Assembly (NCBI GenBank): GCA_947487745.1
Contig: CANKXQ010000013.1
Location: 1-14,838 of the forward strand
Direction: 5' to 3'
Source of the DNA: Spartobacteria bacterium
GTDB taxonomy: Bacteria > Verrucomicrobiota > Verrucomicrobiia > Chthoniobacterales > Terrimicrobiaceae
DNA: 14,838 nt
The notes beneath the pieces are model-generated. The model worked only from the letters and a program-made list of their open reading frames with translations, searched no databases and had not been told where the DNA came from. Position numbers and translations under genes: made by a program. Shown piece by piece: positions 5,686 to 12,283 of this stretch (position 1 is the stretch's first letter; the number at the start of each line of letters is the position of its first letter).

Positions 5686-7350
5686 ATGATGCCGCTTCTG
5701 AAAGTGGTTGTCATTTTCGTGGCCTGCTTTTGGATTTACTCGCCCGTTTACGATGGCGAATGGCTCTGGGACGACGACTACCTGCTGACCAACAACGCGG
5801 ATGTGCAGGCTGCCGATGGACTTGGCAGGTTGTGGTTCGCACCCGCGACGGCGGATTATCTGCCACTCACCATGAGCGCGCTCTGGCTGCAGTGGCGGTT
5901 CTTTGGACTCGATTCCACGGGCTACCACATCGTCTCCATCCTCCTCCACGCGCTTGCATCCTGCCTGCTTTGGGTGCTCTTGCGACAAATGCGCCTCCGG
6001 GCGGCCTGGTTCGCCGGCCTGATCTTTGCCGTGCATCCGCTGGGCGTGGAATCCGTCGCTTGGATTTCCGAGTTGAAAAATACCCTGTCGCTCCCGTTTT
6101 TTCTGGCGGCGGCTTGGTGTGTCGTCCGCTTTGAACAGGGATCCGGCCACCGGTTTTACTTCGCCGCGCTCGGGCTGTTTCTTGCAGCGATGCTGAGTAA
6201 GAGCTCGGTCGTCATGTTCCCGTGCGTGATGCTCCTGCATGTCTGGTGGCTGCGGGGTCGAATCTCTTGGCACGACATAGTGCGCAGCGCGCCGTTTTTT
6301 CTCATTTCGCTCTTGCTGGGTCTGATCACTCTGCACTTCCAATTGAATCGCGCCATCGGCGATGAACCGATTCCGATCGGCGGGTTTGACTCGCGACTGG
6401 CTATAGCCGGGATGGCCTTGCTTTTTTATCTGACGAAGATTTTTTGGCCGCTCACGCTGCTGCCGGTCTACCCGCAATGGAAGGCGAACCCGCCGGAAGC
6501 CTACCAGTTTCTCCCTTGGCTGCTCATCATTGGAGCTTTCGTTTTTTTCTGGATGCGGCGCAAAACCTGGGGCCGCCACGCGCTGATGGCTTTTGGATTT
6601 TATTTCATCACCATCCTGCCGGTGCTGGGGTTTGTGGCGATGTCCTATATGCGAGTCGGCTGGGTGGCAGATCATTTCCTCTACATCCCGATGATTGGAA
6701 TCATCGCGTTGGCGGCGGCGGCAACCGGCTCGGCATTTGCGAGGGCGAGCGATGCGGGGAAACAAATCCTCTTCAGCGGCGGCATTCTTGTCGCTGGAGG
6801 GCTCACCCTTTTGAGCTACAATTATGCCGCTATCTGGGAAAACGAGGACAAACTGTGGAGCTACACGCTCCTGCACAACTGGGACTGCTGGCAAGCGCAC
6901 AACCGGCTTGGCGCACGGGAATTCAATCGAGGAAAAATCGATGTCGCGTTACCGCATTTCCGCGAGGCGGTGAGGCTGCGTCCGGACCTCGCGGAAACCC
7001 GCAACAACCTCGGCTCCGGCGTGCTGGCGACCAAAGACACCAAGGCGGCCATTGCAGAATTTCGGGAAGCCATGCGCTTGTCGCCCACCATCATAGCCAT
7101 TCAAGCCAACCTCGCCCGCGCGCTTTGGCTCGATGGACAATACCGCGAGGCATCGGAGATTTACGCCGATCTGGTTAGGAGATTTCCCGAAAATCCTACT
7201 TTTCTTTGCAATTTCGGAGTGAGCCTTTTCCAAGAAAACCGAATTCCAGAATCCGTGAAATGCTTTGAGAGGGCTCTCCAGATCAACCCCGACCTGCAAG
7301 ACGCCAAAATAAATCTCGAAGCAGCGCGTAAGAGATTATTGGAGAATTAA
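5686..7350 (+). CDS. TMTC-like multi-pass membrane protein with C-terminal TPR repeats
   Basis: The 554-residue protein has about ten hydrophobic segments from residue 4 to about 395, followed by TPR repeats (about 400-550, for example NNLGSGVLATKDTKAAIAEF and FGVSLFQENRIPESVKCFER). The first periplasmic loop contains WLWDDDYLL (27-34). This layout matches the TMTC/ArnT-like GT-C fold, in which such acidic residues serve the active site and the donor is a polyprenyl-phosphate sugar. In eukaryotes TMTC proteins O-mannosylate proteins; for bacterial members substrates are mostly unknown, so the function is inferred from fold only. Two adjacent ATGs (5686, 5689) sit right before the first helix; an upstream ATG at 5626 would add 20 residues with no better ribosome site. 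The 3' end overlaps the convergent transferase gene by 15 bases. Confidence 0.82.
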   Translation: MMPLLKVVVIFVACFWIYSPVYDGEWLWDDDYLLTNNADVQAADGLGRLWFAPATADYLPLTMSALWLQWRFFGLDSTGYHIVSILLHALASCLLWVLLRQMRLRAAWFAGLIFAVHPLGVESVAWISELKNTLSLPFFLAAAWCVVRFEQGSGHRFYFAALGLFLAAMLSKSSVVMFPCVMLLHVWWLRGRISWHDIVRSAPFFLISLLLGLITLHFQLNRAIGDEPIPIGGFDSRLAIAGMALLFYLTKIFWPLTLLPVYPQWKANPPEAYQFLPWLLIIGAFVFFWMRRKTWGRHALMAFGFYFITILPVLGFVAMSYMRVGWVADHFLYIPMIGIIALAAAATGSAFARASDAGKQILFSGGILVAGGLTLLSYNYAAIWENEDKLWSYTLLHNWDCWQAHNRLGAREFNRGKIDVALPHFREAVRLRPDLAETRNNLGSGVLATKDTKAAIAEFREAMRLSPTIIAIQANLARALWLDGQYREASEIYADLVRRFPENPTFLCNFGVSLFQENRIPESVKCFERALQINPDLQDAKINLEAARKRLLEN

Positions 7351-8007
7351 CTCCCTCGTTCTTACTGCGACTGGCTTTTCAAATGAGGCCAGTTTGCCAA
7401 TCAAGCCAGGCCACTCGATGCGGTGCAGGTAAACGCGCCGTCCGTCCAAGTCGCCTTCCGATTCGCTCAGAATCCGCGCGCGATCAAGCCCGCCAGAAAT
7501 CCCTGTTCCTTCCAACTTTAAAATCGCTTCCTTAGCTGTCCAAAGCTCCAAAAAGCTTGAGCCGGAATCCATGCCGGCGGCCACTATGCCAGCCAATTCG
7601 GCCGCCGTAAAAAATCGCTTGGCCAGAGTAAGGAAGTCGGTGCGACGGTCGGATTTTTCCATATCAAATCCCACTGGCGACCGCGAAAAGACAAGCGCCA
7701 CTTCACTTCCCGTGTGGCTTAAACTGAAGTGCAAGTCCGGCAAATTAATTAAAAACGGCTTGCCTCCGGGGTGCGTATGAACCTCAGAGATAAAATCGCA
7801 TTTTTTTGTATAATATTTTACAATCGATATAATTGCACATCTACTTAAAAGAAATGTTTGACGCGCATTTTGACTGGAGATCGCATGAAGTCGGTCCAGT
7901 TCCTCCCGACTTAAAAGATTGCTATCAGGATTTCCCTTAGCCCGCCATACATCAAACTGCCCATAATCAAGTATGTTGGGTTCTATTTTAAAATTTCCCG
8001 CTGGCAT
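7336..8007 (-). CDS. 4'-phosphopantetheinyl transferase (Sfp type)
   Basis: The enzyme moves the phosphopantetheine arm of coenzyme A onto a serine of acyl or peptidyl carrier proteins. With the ATG at 8007 it has 223 residues, the usual size for the Sfp/Gsp group. Family motifs in order: GGKPFL (81-86), HFSLSHTG (93-100), VGFDMEK with the Mg-binding D115 and E117, and FLELWTAKEAILKLEGTG (about 153-170), the W..KEA..K signature. GTG codons at 8025 and 8031 are alternative starts. No polyketide, peptide-synthetase or carrier-protein gene is in the window, so it may serve fatty-acid ACP or a distant cluster. It is divergent from the small basic protein gene, with only about 47 bases between them. 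Confidence 0.88.
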   Translation of the reverse strand: MPAGNFKIEPNILDYGQFDVWRAKGNPDSNLLSREELDRLHAISSQNARQTFLLSRCAIISIVKYYTKKCDFISEVHTHPGGKPFLINLPDLHFSLSHTGSEVALVFSRSPVGFDMEKSDRRTDFLTLAKRFFTAAELAGIVAAGMDSGSSFLELWTAKEAILKLEGTGISGGLDRARILSESEGDLDGRRVYLHRIEWPGLIGKLASFEKPVAVRTRELILQ

Positions 8008-8054
8008 ACTTTTTTCTTGCAGCACACTCACATTCCTTGTTTTTTAGAATCCTA

Positions 8055-8474
8055 ATGAAAGTAACAGATATCAACACACAAACTTTGACGGCACTTCTTT
8101 CTCTTACCAAGAAAAAAGAAACCCTGCTGGCCAAGGTGGCACAAGTGGAAAAAGAAATCGCGGGACTCGCCTCAGGAGAAGTCCTTGCGGCAACCCGTAT
8201 CCTCCGCGCAAAATCCATCAAAAAACGCCGTGGAGGAGCCAAGGGCCCAAAAAAACCACGCTCGCCCAAAGGCTTTATGCAAGAGCAAATCATCAAAATT
8301 CTGCAAGCCGCCGGTGAAGTGGGCGCCGGGGTCAAGGAACTTGCTCAAAAAGTCGAAAAACCGGTTGCACAAGTTCATGTATGGTTCAGCACCACAGGCA
8401 AAAAGCTTGGCCAGTTCCAAAAACTGGAAAGCGGCAACTGGAGGATTCTTTCCGGCACAAACCACCAAGGGTAA
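8055..8474 (+). CDS. Small basic protein, coiled coil plus winged-helix-like end (139 aa)
   Basis: No named family is recognised. Residues about 10-45 (LTALLSLTKKKETLLAKVAQ and onward) form a heptad-like helix suited to coiled-coil pairing. A lysine/arginine-rich linker follows (SIKKRRGGAKGPKKPRSPKG, about 54-73). The last 60 residues (QEQIIKILQAAGEVGAGVKE, then VHVWFSTTGKKLGQF and W-R-I-L near the end) look like a winged helix-turn-helix. I infer a nucleic-acid-binding, perhaps nucleoid-associated or regulatory protein. The ATG at 8055 is preferred over a TTG at 8037; TAGAAT just upstream (8045-8050) resembles a -10 box and would give a very short leader. A strong terminator follows 22 bases after the stop, so the gene is probably a single-gene transcript. 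Confidence 0.75.
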   Translation: MKVTDINTQTLTALLSLTKKKETLLAKVAQVEKEIAGLASGEVLAATRILRAKSIKKRRGGAKGPKKPRSPKGFMQEQIIKILQAAGEVGAGVKELAQKVEKPVAQVHVWFSTTGKKLGQFQKLESGNWRILSGTNHQG

Positions 8475-8496
8475 CACTTACTCAACTCAACAAAAA

Positions 8497-8531
8497 GGCG
8501 TTTCGCAGCATATGCGAAACGCCATTTTTTT
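8497..8531. terminator. Strong bidirectional rho-independent terminator
   Basis: A perfect 11-base stem, GGCGTTTCGCA (8497-8507) with TGCGAAACGCC (8513-8523), has a five-base loop. It is followed by ATTTTTTT (8524-8531) and preceded by AAAAA (8492-8496), so it works for both strands. It lies between the convergent small basic protein gene and avtA. Confidence 0.92.
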
Positions 8532-8537
8532 GGTGAC

Positions 8538-9794
8538 TCAGAAAGCTTGCGCGACTTCCTCGCCGATGATTTTGAGCCCCGCACGCACATCCGCATCACT
8601 CATGGCGAATGAGATGCGGAGGCATTCCCGGCGGTGGCGCCAATCCTCGTCCGGCAATCCGAAAAAGAAATAATCTCCCGGCACGATAAGGACTCCGCGT
8701 TTCTTTAGGTTTTCATAGAGCTCGCGCGAGGTCTTTTTTGCTCCATCCAGCCAAAGCCAAAGGAAGAGGGCGCCTTCACTTTCATGGAGGGCATAGGGGG
8801 CATCCGCCGGGAAAAATTCCGCGATCGCCTCCAGAGCGGCGTTCCGTTTTCGAAGATAGAAGGGCCGAATGATCTCGCGGCTGAGGCGAACGATTTCGCC
8901 ACTGGCAATGAGCGGACCCGCGATCGCCTGACCGAAGTTTCCATTCGCGAGACCGGTCACCGCCATCATGGACGAAACGGCGGCAGCCACCTCGGGCGGA
9001 GCCACAACAAAAGCGGTGCGCGTGCCGGGCAGTCCGAATTTCGACAGGCTCATCACATGCACAGTCTGCCCGGTCCAAAGCGGCTTGGCCTCGCCAAAAA
9101 CGATACCGGGAAATGGCCACCCATAGGCATTGTCGATGATGAGCGGGATGTCACGCTGCGCAGCGATATCCGCGAGATGCCGAAGCTCGGCATCCGAGAT
9201 CAGGTTCCCGCTGGGATTCGTAGGCCTCGAGACACACATGGCGGCAATATCGACACCCGGATCGAGATTTTGAAAATCCACATGGTATTTGAAGCGGTGC
9301 GGGCTGGTGTGCGAAATGCCGGGCTGGACTCCTGTGAACATTCCCGGCTCGAGCGCCTGGTTTGCATAGCCGATGTATTCCGGCATGAGCGGGAAAAGAA
9401 TGCGACCGGGCGTTCCATCGGCACGGCAACCGCCGAAAAGATTGAAAAGAAAGTAAAATGCCGTCTGCCCACCGGGCGTCACCGCAATGTTCTCCGGGCC
9501 TACCGGCCACCCGAATTCCTTGCGAAGCAAATCGGCGAGGGATTCCAGCACGCCCGCATTGCCGCGGGGCGGATCGTAGATCGCCAGCGTGCGCCGCAGC
9601 ACGGCAGGGTCGGCTGTGATTTGTTCCATGCGCGCTTTCCACACGGTCTCCATTTCCCGGATGTGCGCGGGATTCCCCCCTCCCAGCATAAGCGGAGCGG
9701 GACCGACTCCTGAAAGCGCTTTGCCCAAATCGTCCATGAGGCTCTCGATACCGCTGCCGCCGGAGAGATTCTGACCGAGTGCTGAAAATTTCAT
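8538..9794 (-). CDS. avtA: Valine-pyruvate aminotransferase (transaminase C)
   Basis: A PLP enzyme exchanging amino groups between valine and pyruvate (alanine and 2-oxoisovalerate) in branched-chain amino acid and alanine metabolism. The protein has 418 residues, like E. coli AvtA, and aligns by memory along its length: LMLGGGNPAHI near 35, VTPGGQTAFYFLFNLF near 105, RADGTPGRILFPLMPEYIGY near 124, FKYHVDF near 168, CVSRPTNPSGN (N193), IDNAYGWPFPG (D221, Y224 contact PLP), SLSKFGLPGTR (Schiff-base K252, R259) and EGALFLWLW. It starts at ATG 9794 (MKFSALG); an upstream frame extension to 9866 is not family-like. The gene is divergent from the DUF4410 gene and stops six bases after the terminator T-run. 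No other valine-pathway gene is adjacent. Confidence 0.9.
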   Translation of the reverse strand: MKFSALGQNLSGGSGIESLMDDLGKALSGVGPAPLMLGGGNPAHIREMETVWKARMEQITADPAVLRRTLAIYDPPRGNAGVLESLADLLRKEFGWPVGPENIAVTPGGQTAFYFLFNLFGGCRADGTPGRILFPLMPEYIGYANQALEPGMFTGVQPGISHTSPHRFKYHVDFQNLDPGVDIAAMCVSRPTNPSGNLISDAELRHLADIAAQRDIPLIIDNAYGWPFPGIVFGEAKPLWTGQTVHVMSLSKFGLPGTRTAFVVAPPEVAAAVSSMMAVTGLANGNFGQAIAGPLIASGEIVRLSREIIRPFYLRKRNAALEAIAEFFPADAPYALHESEGALFLWLWLDGAKKTSRELYENLKKRGVLIVPGDYFFFGLPDEDWRHRRECLRISFAMSDADVRAGLKIIGEEVAQAF

Positions 9795-9886
9795 GTGCGC
9801 CACGATGCGTGATGATCGCCTGCGGTTCAACCTCTGGCTTTTGAGTCTTGAGGACGGCTGCCTCATCTGATTCCCTCACCCGCTTG

Positions 9887-10684
9887 TTGAATTTCGACGC
9901 CATTCCAATCCGCATAAAATCCTCCCTCTTTCGGTCTGCCAGGCTCATCTTGGCAGGATTGTCCTTCTGCCTCGCTTCCTGCGCCTCCGTGAGCGTGGAC
10001 AATATCCGCCAAACGAGTGCCAATCCGCCCGTCGCAGCTCCTGACGAAATCCTCATCCTTCCCTTCGCTTGGAATGAAGATGGCCTGCGCGTGGATAGAA
10101 AGGGGAAGGATTTTGAAACCTTCCGGGCTGAACTCCAGACCCGCCTCAACAGGCACCTGATCAAAAAACTCGGCACCCATGTCGCTCCGGCGCGGGTGAT
10201 TTCCACAGAGGACGGTCTGCCTCGCGGGAACTACTGGCTCCTCACCGGCCGCTTCGCGCGGATCAACCAAGGCAGCCGACTCCTCCGAAGCACGCTGGGC
10301 CTTGGCGCAGGCGGCACAAAAATGGAAACCATCGTCGTCGTGCAGGATCTGTCAGGGAAGGTTCCCAACAAATTTCTCGCCTTCGAAACCACAGGCGGAT
10401 CGAACATCTCCCAAGGCATAGGAGGCATTGCCACGCTGCCGGTGAGCGGCCCGATGGCTCTGACTTCGTTATTCAATGCGGTGGATGGCATACGCAGTGG
10501 AGTCAGTTTCGACACGATGCGCACGGCCCATGAAATCTCAGCCACGCTGTCGAACTACCTCCACGAGCGTGACGCGCTCGGCAAAAAGCCCCACATCAAA
10601 CCCAAACGACTCGGAGAAGTTCCCATTCACCTGCCGTTTGCAAAGGCGAAGAAAAAACCTGCCGAACAAAGCAGCACGCCCTGA
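9887..10684 (+). CDS. DUF4410 domain-containing lipoprotein
   Basis: The N-terminus has a signal with lipobox: ARLILAGLSFCLASC followed by AS, so the cysteine is probably lipidated and the protein anchored in an envelope membrane. The domain follows: EILILPFAWNEDGLRV, then LNRHLIKKLGTHVAP, NYWLLTGRFARINQGSRLLR and LGLGAGGTKMETIVVVQDL, then FETTGGSN. The blocks 'l.G.f..i..GsrllR...GlGaG.t' and 'v.v.d' are the DUF4410 core. Function is unknown. The C-terminus is lysine-rich (PHIKPKRLGE, KAKKKPAEQ). The start is uncertain: no ATG precedes the signal peptide in frame, and TTG codons at 9884, 9887 and 9848 are the candidates. It converges with the HAD phosphatase gene, with only two bases between the two stops. 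Confidence 0.75.
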   Translation: MNFDAIPIRIKSSLFRSARLILAGLSFCLASCASVSVDNIRQTSANPPVAAPDEILILPFAWNEDGLRVDRKGKDFETFRAELQTRLNRHLIKKLGTHVAPARVISTEDGLPRGNYWLLTGRFARINQGSRLLRSTLGLGAGGTKMETIVVVQDLSGKVPNKFLAFETTGGSNISQGIGGIATLPVSGPMALTSLFNAVDGIRSGVSFDTMRTAHEISATLSNYLHERDALGKKPHIKPKRLGEVPIHLPFAKAKKKPAEQSSTP

Positions 10685-10686
10685 GA

Positions 10687-11379
10687 TCAATCCCCGAGCA
10701 GACAGTCCAAGACTCGCTCGGTATCCGAGAAATCCTCGAAAAGAAAATCCGGCGCATGCTCTTCCAATTCGGCGAGCGAGTAATGCCCGGTCGCTATGGC
10801 CACGGTCTTCGCACCGATCGCACGCCCGCACTCGATATCCCGGGGCGTGTCACCGATCACATAAATCCGCTCGGGTGGAAACTCGATGCCATGCCGCTCC
10901 AGCGCCCTTGCCTGCGCGAATTTTCCCAGCTCGTTGCGGTCGTGGTGATCATCCGCAAAGGCACCGAACTCGAAAAAATTCCACACACCATAGTGCGTGA
11001 GCTTGATCTCCGCGCCGCGTGTGAGATTTCCCGTGAGCAAGGCCAAAACAGCTTCCGGATGGGTTTCAAGAGCCTTGAGGACGGGCACAATTCCTGGCAG
11101 TAGCCGACCGTCATGCCGAGGCATGCGGCCTGCAAGGTGGTGCAAATATTCATCCAAAAGAGCCGCCACATTTTCAGCACTCACTTCGATGCCGTGCTTA
11201 GCCAAAAGCTCGCGTGCGATTTTCGCATCCGTGGCACCAGCCAGAAGAATCCCCTGTAAATCCTCTTCCACGCCGAAACGCCCCTTCATCGCATCCTTCA
11301 AAGCCCCCTCACCCGCTCCACCGGATGTGATCAGAGTGCCATCGATATCGAAAAGCAGGAGACGGCGCTCAGTTTCCAT
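10687..11379 (-). CDS. HAD-superfamily hydrolase, phosphoglycolate-phosphatase-like
   Basis: A cytosolic Mg-dependent phosphatase of 230 residues. Motif I is LLLFDIDGTLITSGG near the N-terminus, with nucleophile D11 and acid D13. A helical cap domain (about 20-95) follows. Motif II is ALLTGNL (Thr), then a lysine near GKFAQAR, and motif IV is IYVIGDTPRDIECGRAIGAK with acidic metal ligands. The layout fits subfamily IA enzymes such as Gph; the true substrate cannot be told. The ATG at 11379 overlaps the infC stop by 11 bases and has GAGG just upstream inside infC, so the pair is one operon. A longer start at 11412 would run further into infC and lacks this site. Confidence 0.85.
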   Translation of the reverse strand: METERRLLLFDIDGTLITSGGAGEGALKDAMKGRFGVEEDLQGILLAGATDAKIARELLAKHGIEVSAENVAALLDEYLHHLAGRMPRHDGRLLPGIVPVLKALETHPEAVLALLTGNLTRGAEIKLTHYGVWNFFEFGAFADDHHDRNELGKFAQARALERHGIEFPPERIYVIGDTPRDIECGRAIGAKTVAIATGHYSLAELEEHAPDFLFEDFSDTERVLDCLLGD

Positions 11380-11995
11380 CCCTCGCAGGTGCTTCGTCCT
11401 CGTGGTCGTCATCCTCGTGCGGAGCCTCTTCGGGCTCGGGTTCGAGAATTTCGCCGTGTTTGGTGAATTTGCGGTGACGCTTGTTGGCAGGAAGCGGACT
11501 GAGCGTCATGCCGACAGCACGTCCCACAAGCTTGGGCTCCATATCGACATGGGCCATTCCTGCCAAGTCATCCCGCACACGCTGAACAACGAGCAAACCA
11601 AGATTCTGGTGGGCCATTTCGCGGCCACGGAACTGGAGTTGGATTTTCACCTTGTTGCCCTTGTCGAGAAAGTCCTCCGCATGCCTGATCTTGGTGAGGT
11701 AGTCATGGGCGTCGATGTTAACCCGGAACTTGATTTCCTTCACCTTGCTGACCGCGTGTTTCTTTTCCTTTTCCTGCTTCGCCAAGTCGTAGCGGAATTT
11801 CCCGAAATCCACGATACGGCAGACTGGCGGCTGGGCATTGGGAGCGATCTCGACGAGATCCAGTCCGAGAGCACGGGCTCGCCGGATCGCCTCGTCCAGG
11901 CGCATGACGCCGAGCTGTTCATTGGTTGCGGCAAGAATCACGCGCACCTCGCGGGCGCGGATTCGTTCATTGATACGGATGTCCTTGATATTAAT
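11369..11995 (-). CDS. infC: Translation initiation factor IF-3, with non-standard ATT start
   Basis: IF-3 binds the 30S subunit, keeps it free of 50S and checks the start codon and initiator tRNA. The first GTG in frame (11947) would cut off the conserved INERIRAREVRVI block. Upstream in frame the sequence reads INIKDIRINERIRAREV, beginning at ATT 11995, with AGAGGAG (12007-12001) five bases before it. No ATG, GTG or TTG lies between that point and the in-frame stop at 12023-12025. The product is 208 residues. The N-domain (about 7-75) includes EQLGVMRLDEA and PPVCRIVDFGKF; a Lys/Glu linker helix follows, then the C-domain (about 85-175) with VKEIKFR, HDY, KGNKVK and FRGREMAH. The acidic tail (about 184-208) is unusual. 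The HAD gene follows by overlap; rpmI and rplT do not follow. Confidence 0.9.
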   Translation of the reverse strand: MNIKDIRINERIRAREVRVILAATNEQLGVMRLDEAIRRARALGLDLVEIAPNAQPPVCRIVDFGKFRYDLAKQEKEKKHAVSKVKEIKFRVNIDAHDYLTKIRHAEDFLDKGNKVKIQLQFRGREMAHQNLGLLVVQRVRDDLAGMAHVDMEPKLVGRAVGMTLSPLPANKRHRKFTKHGEILEPEPEEAPHEDDDHEDEAPARDGN

Positions 11996-12007
11996 AGAAG
12001 CTCCTCT
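11993..12007 (-). promoter_or_regulatory. Shine-Dalgarno sequence and ATT start codon of infC
   Basis: AGAGGAG (12007-12001), the spacer CTTCT and then ATT (11995-11993). In E. coli the rare AUU start lets IF-3 repress its own translation by rejecting non-standard initiation codons. The same logic is likely here, inferred from the conserved placement. Confidence 0.75.
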
Positions 12008-12283
12008 GTGAGGGGTGTGAATTCAGCGCACGAATCAAATTCATCGTGCCACAGCGTGGGTGAAAAACGAGCGCATGCCGCGCATTGAAAGAAGAGAAAT
12101 CAAGCGCCGCATGCAGACGAAACAAAAACAGAAAAATGGCAAATCTCCTTACGAGGTATCATTTGTGCAAAGAGGTAGATAGCAAACCACGCTCCTCGGC
12201 AAGGGGATTTTCGAATTTTTTTTCGATTTATCGCATTGGCGGACACCACGCACTCGGGTGCAATCTGCACAGATTTGCAAAAA
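11996..12283. other. Intergenic gap upstream of infC
   Basis: About 290 bases between the start of infC and the stop of the cupin-like gene. The infC promoter is expected here on the minus strand. I see a short A/T-rich patch (12206-12231) and an imperfect hairpin near 12259-12281, AAATCTGTGCAGATT on the minus strand without a T-run. There is one 35-codon ORF on the plus strand (listed separately). No tRNA or recognisable riboswitch was found. Confidence 0.5.
12075..12182 (+). CDS. Candidate small basic protein (35 aa), unconfirmed
   Basis: From ATG 12075 to TAG 12182 the frame encodes a 35-residue protein starting MPRIERREIKRRMQTKQKQK and ending SFVQRGR. About 13 residues are Lys or Arg, and there are no hydrophobic stretches. 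The composition is like small ribosomal or nucleic-acid-binding proteins, but I do not recognise a family. It is divergent from infC and fills an otherwise empty gap. A convincing Shine-Dalgarno sequence is lacking (GGGTG at 12058-12062 is distant). It could be a chance frame. Confidence 0.25.
   Translation: MPRIERREIKRRMQTKQKQKNGKSPYEVSFVQRGR

Noticed and set aside
5632..6900. 422-codon open frame on the minus strand
   Set aside because: It is antisense to the TMTC-like gene. The product is a charged Arg/Gln/His-rich sequence without domains, while the plus strand encodes a clear membrane protein.
8045..8050. TAGAAT as a -10 promoter element for the small basic protein gene
   Set aside because: There is no -35 match at a normal distance, and the resulting transcript would start at the ATG itself. 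It is only mentioned in the gene entry.
8784..9713. 309-codon open frame on the plus strand
   Set aside because: It is antisense to avtA, with no domain or signal and Arg/Gly-rich composition.
9151..10206. 351-codon open frame on the minus strand
   Set aside because: It overlaps avtA in another frame and crosses the divergent DUF4410 gene. It has a composition typical of a shadow frame and no motifs.
10997..12088. 363-codon open frame on the plus strand
   Set aside because: It is antisense to infC and part of the HAD phosphatase gene, both of which have convincing motifs.
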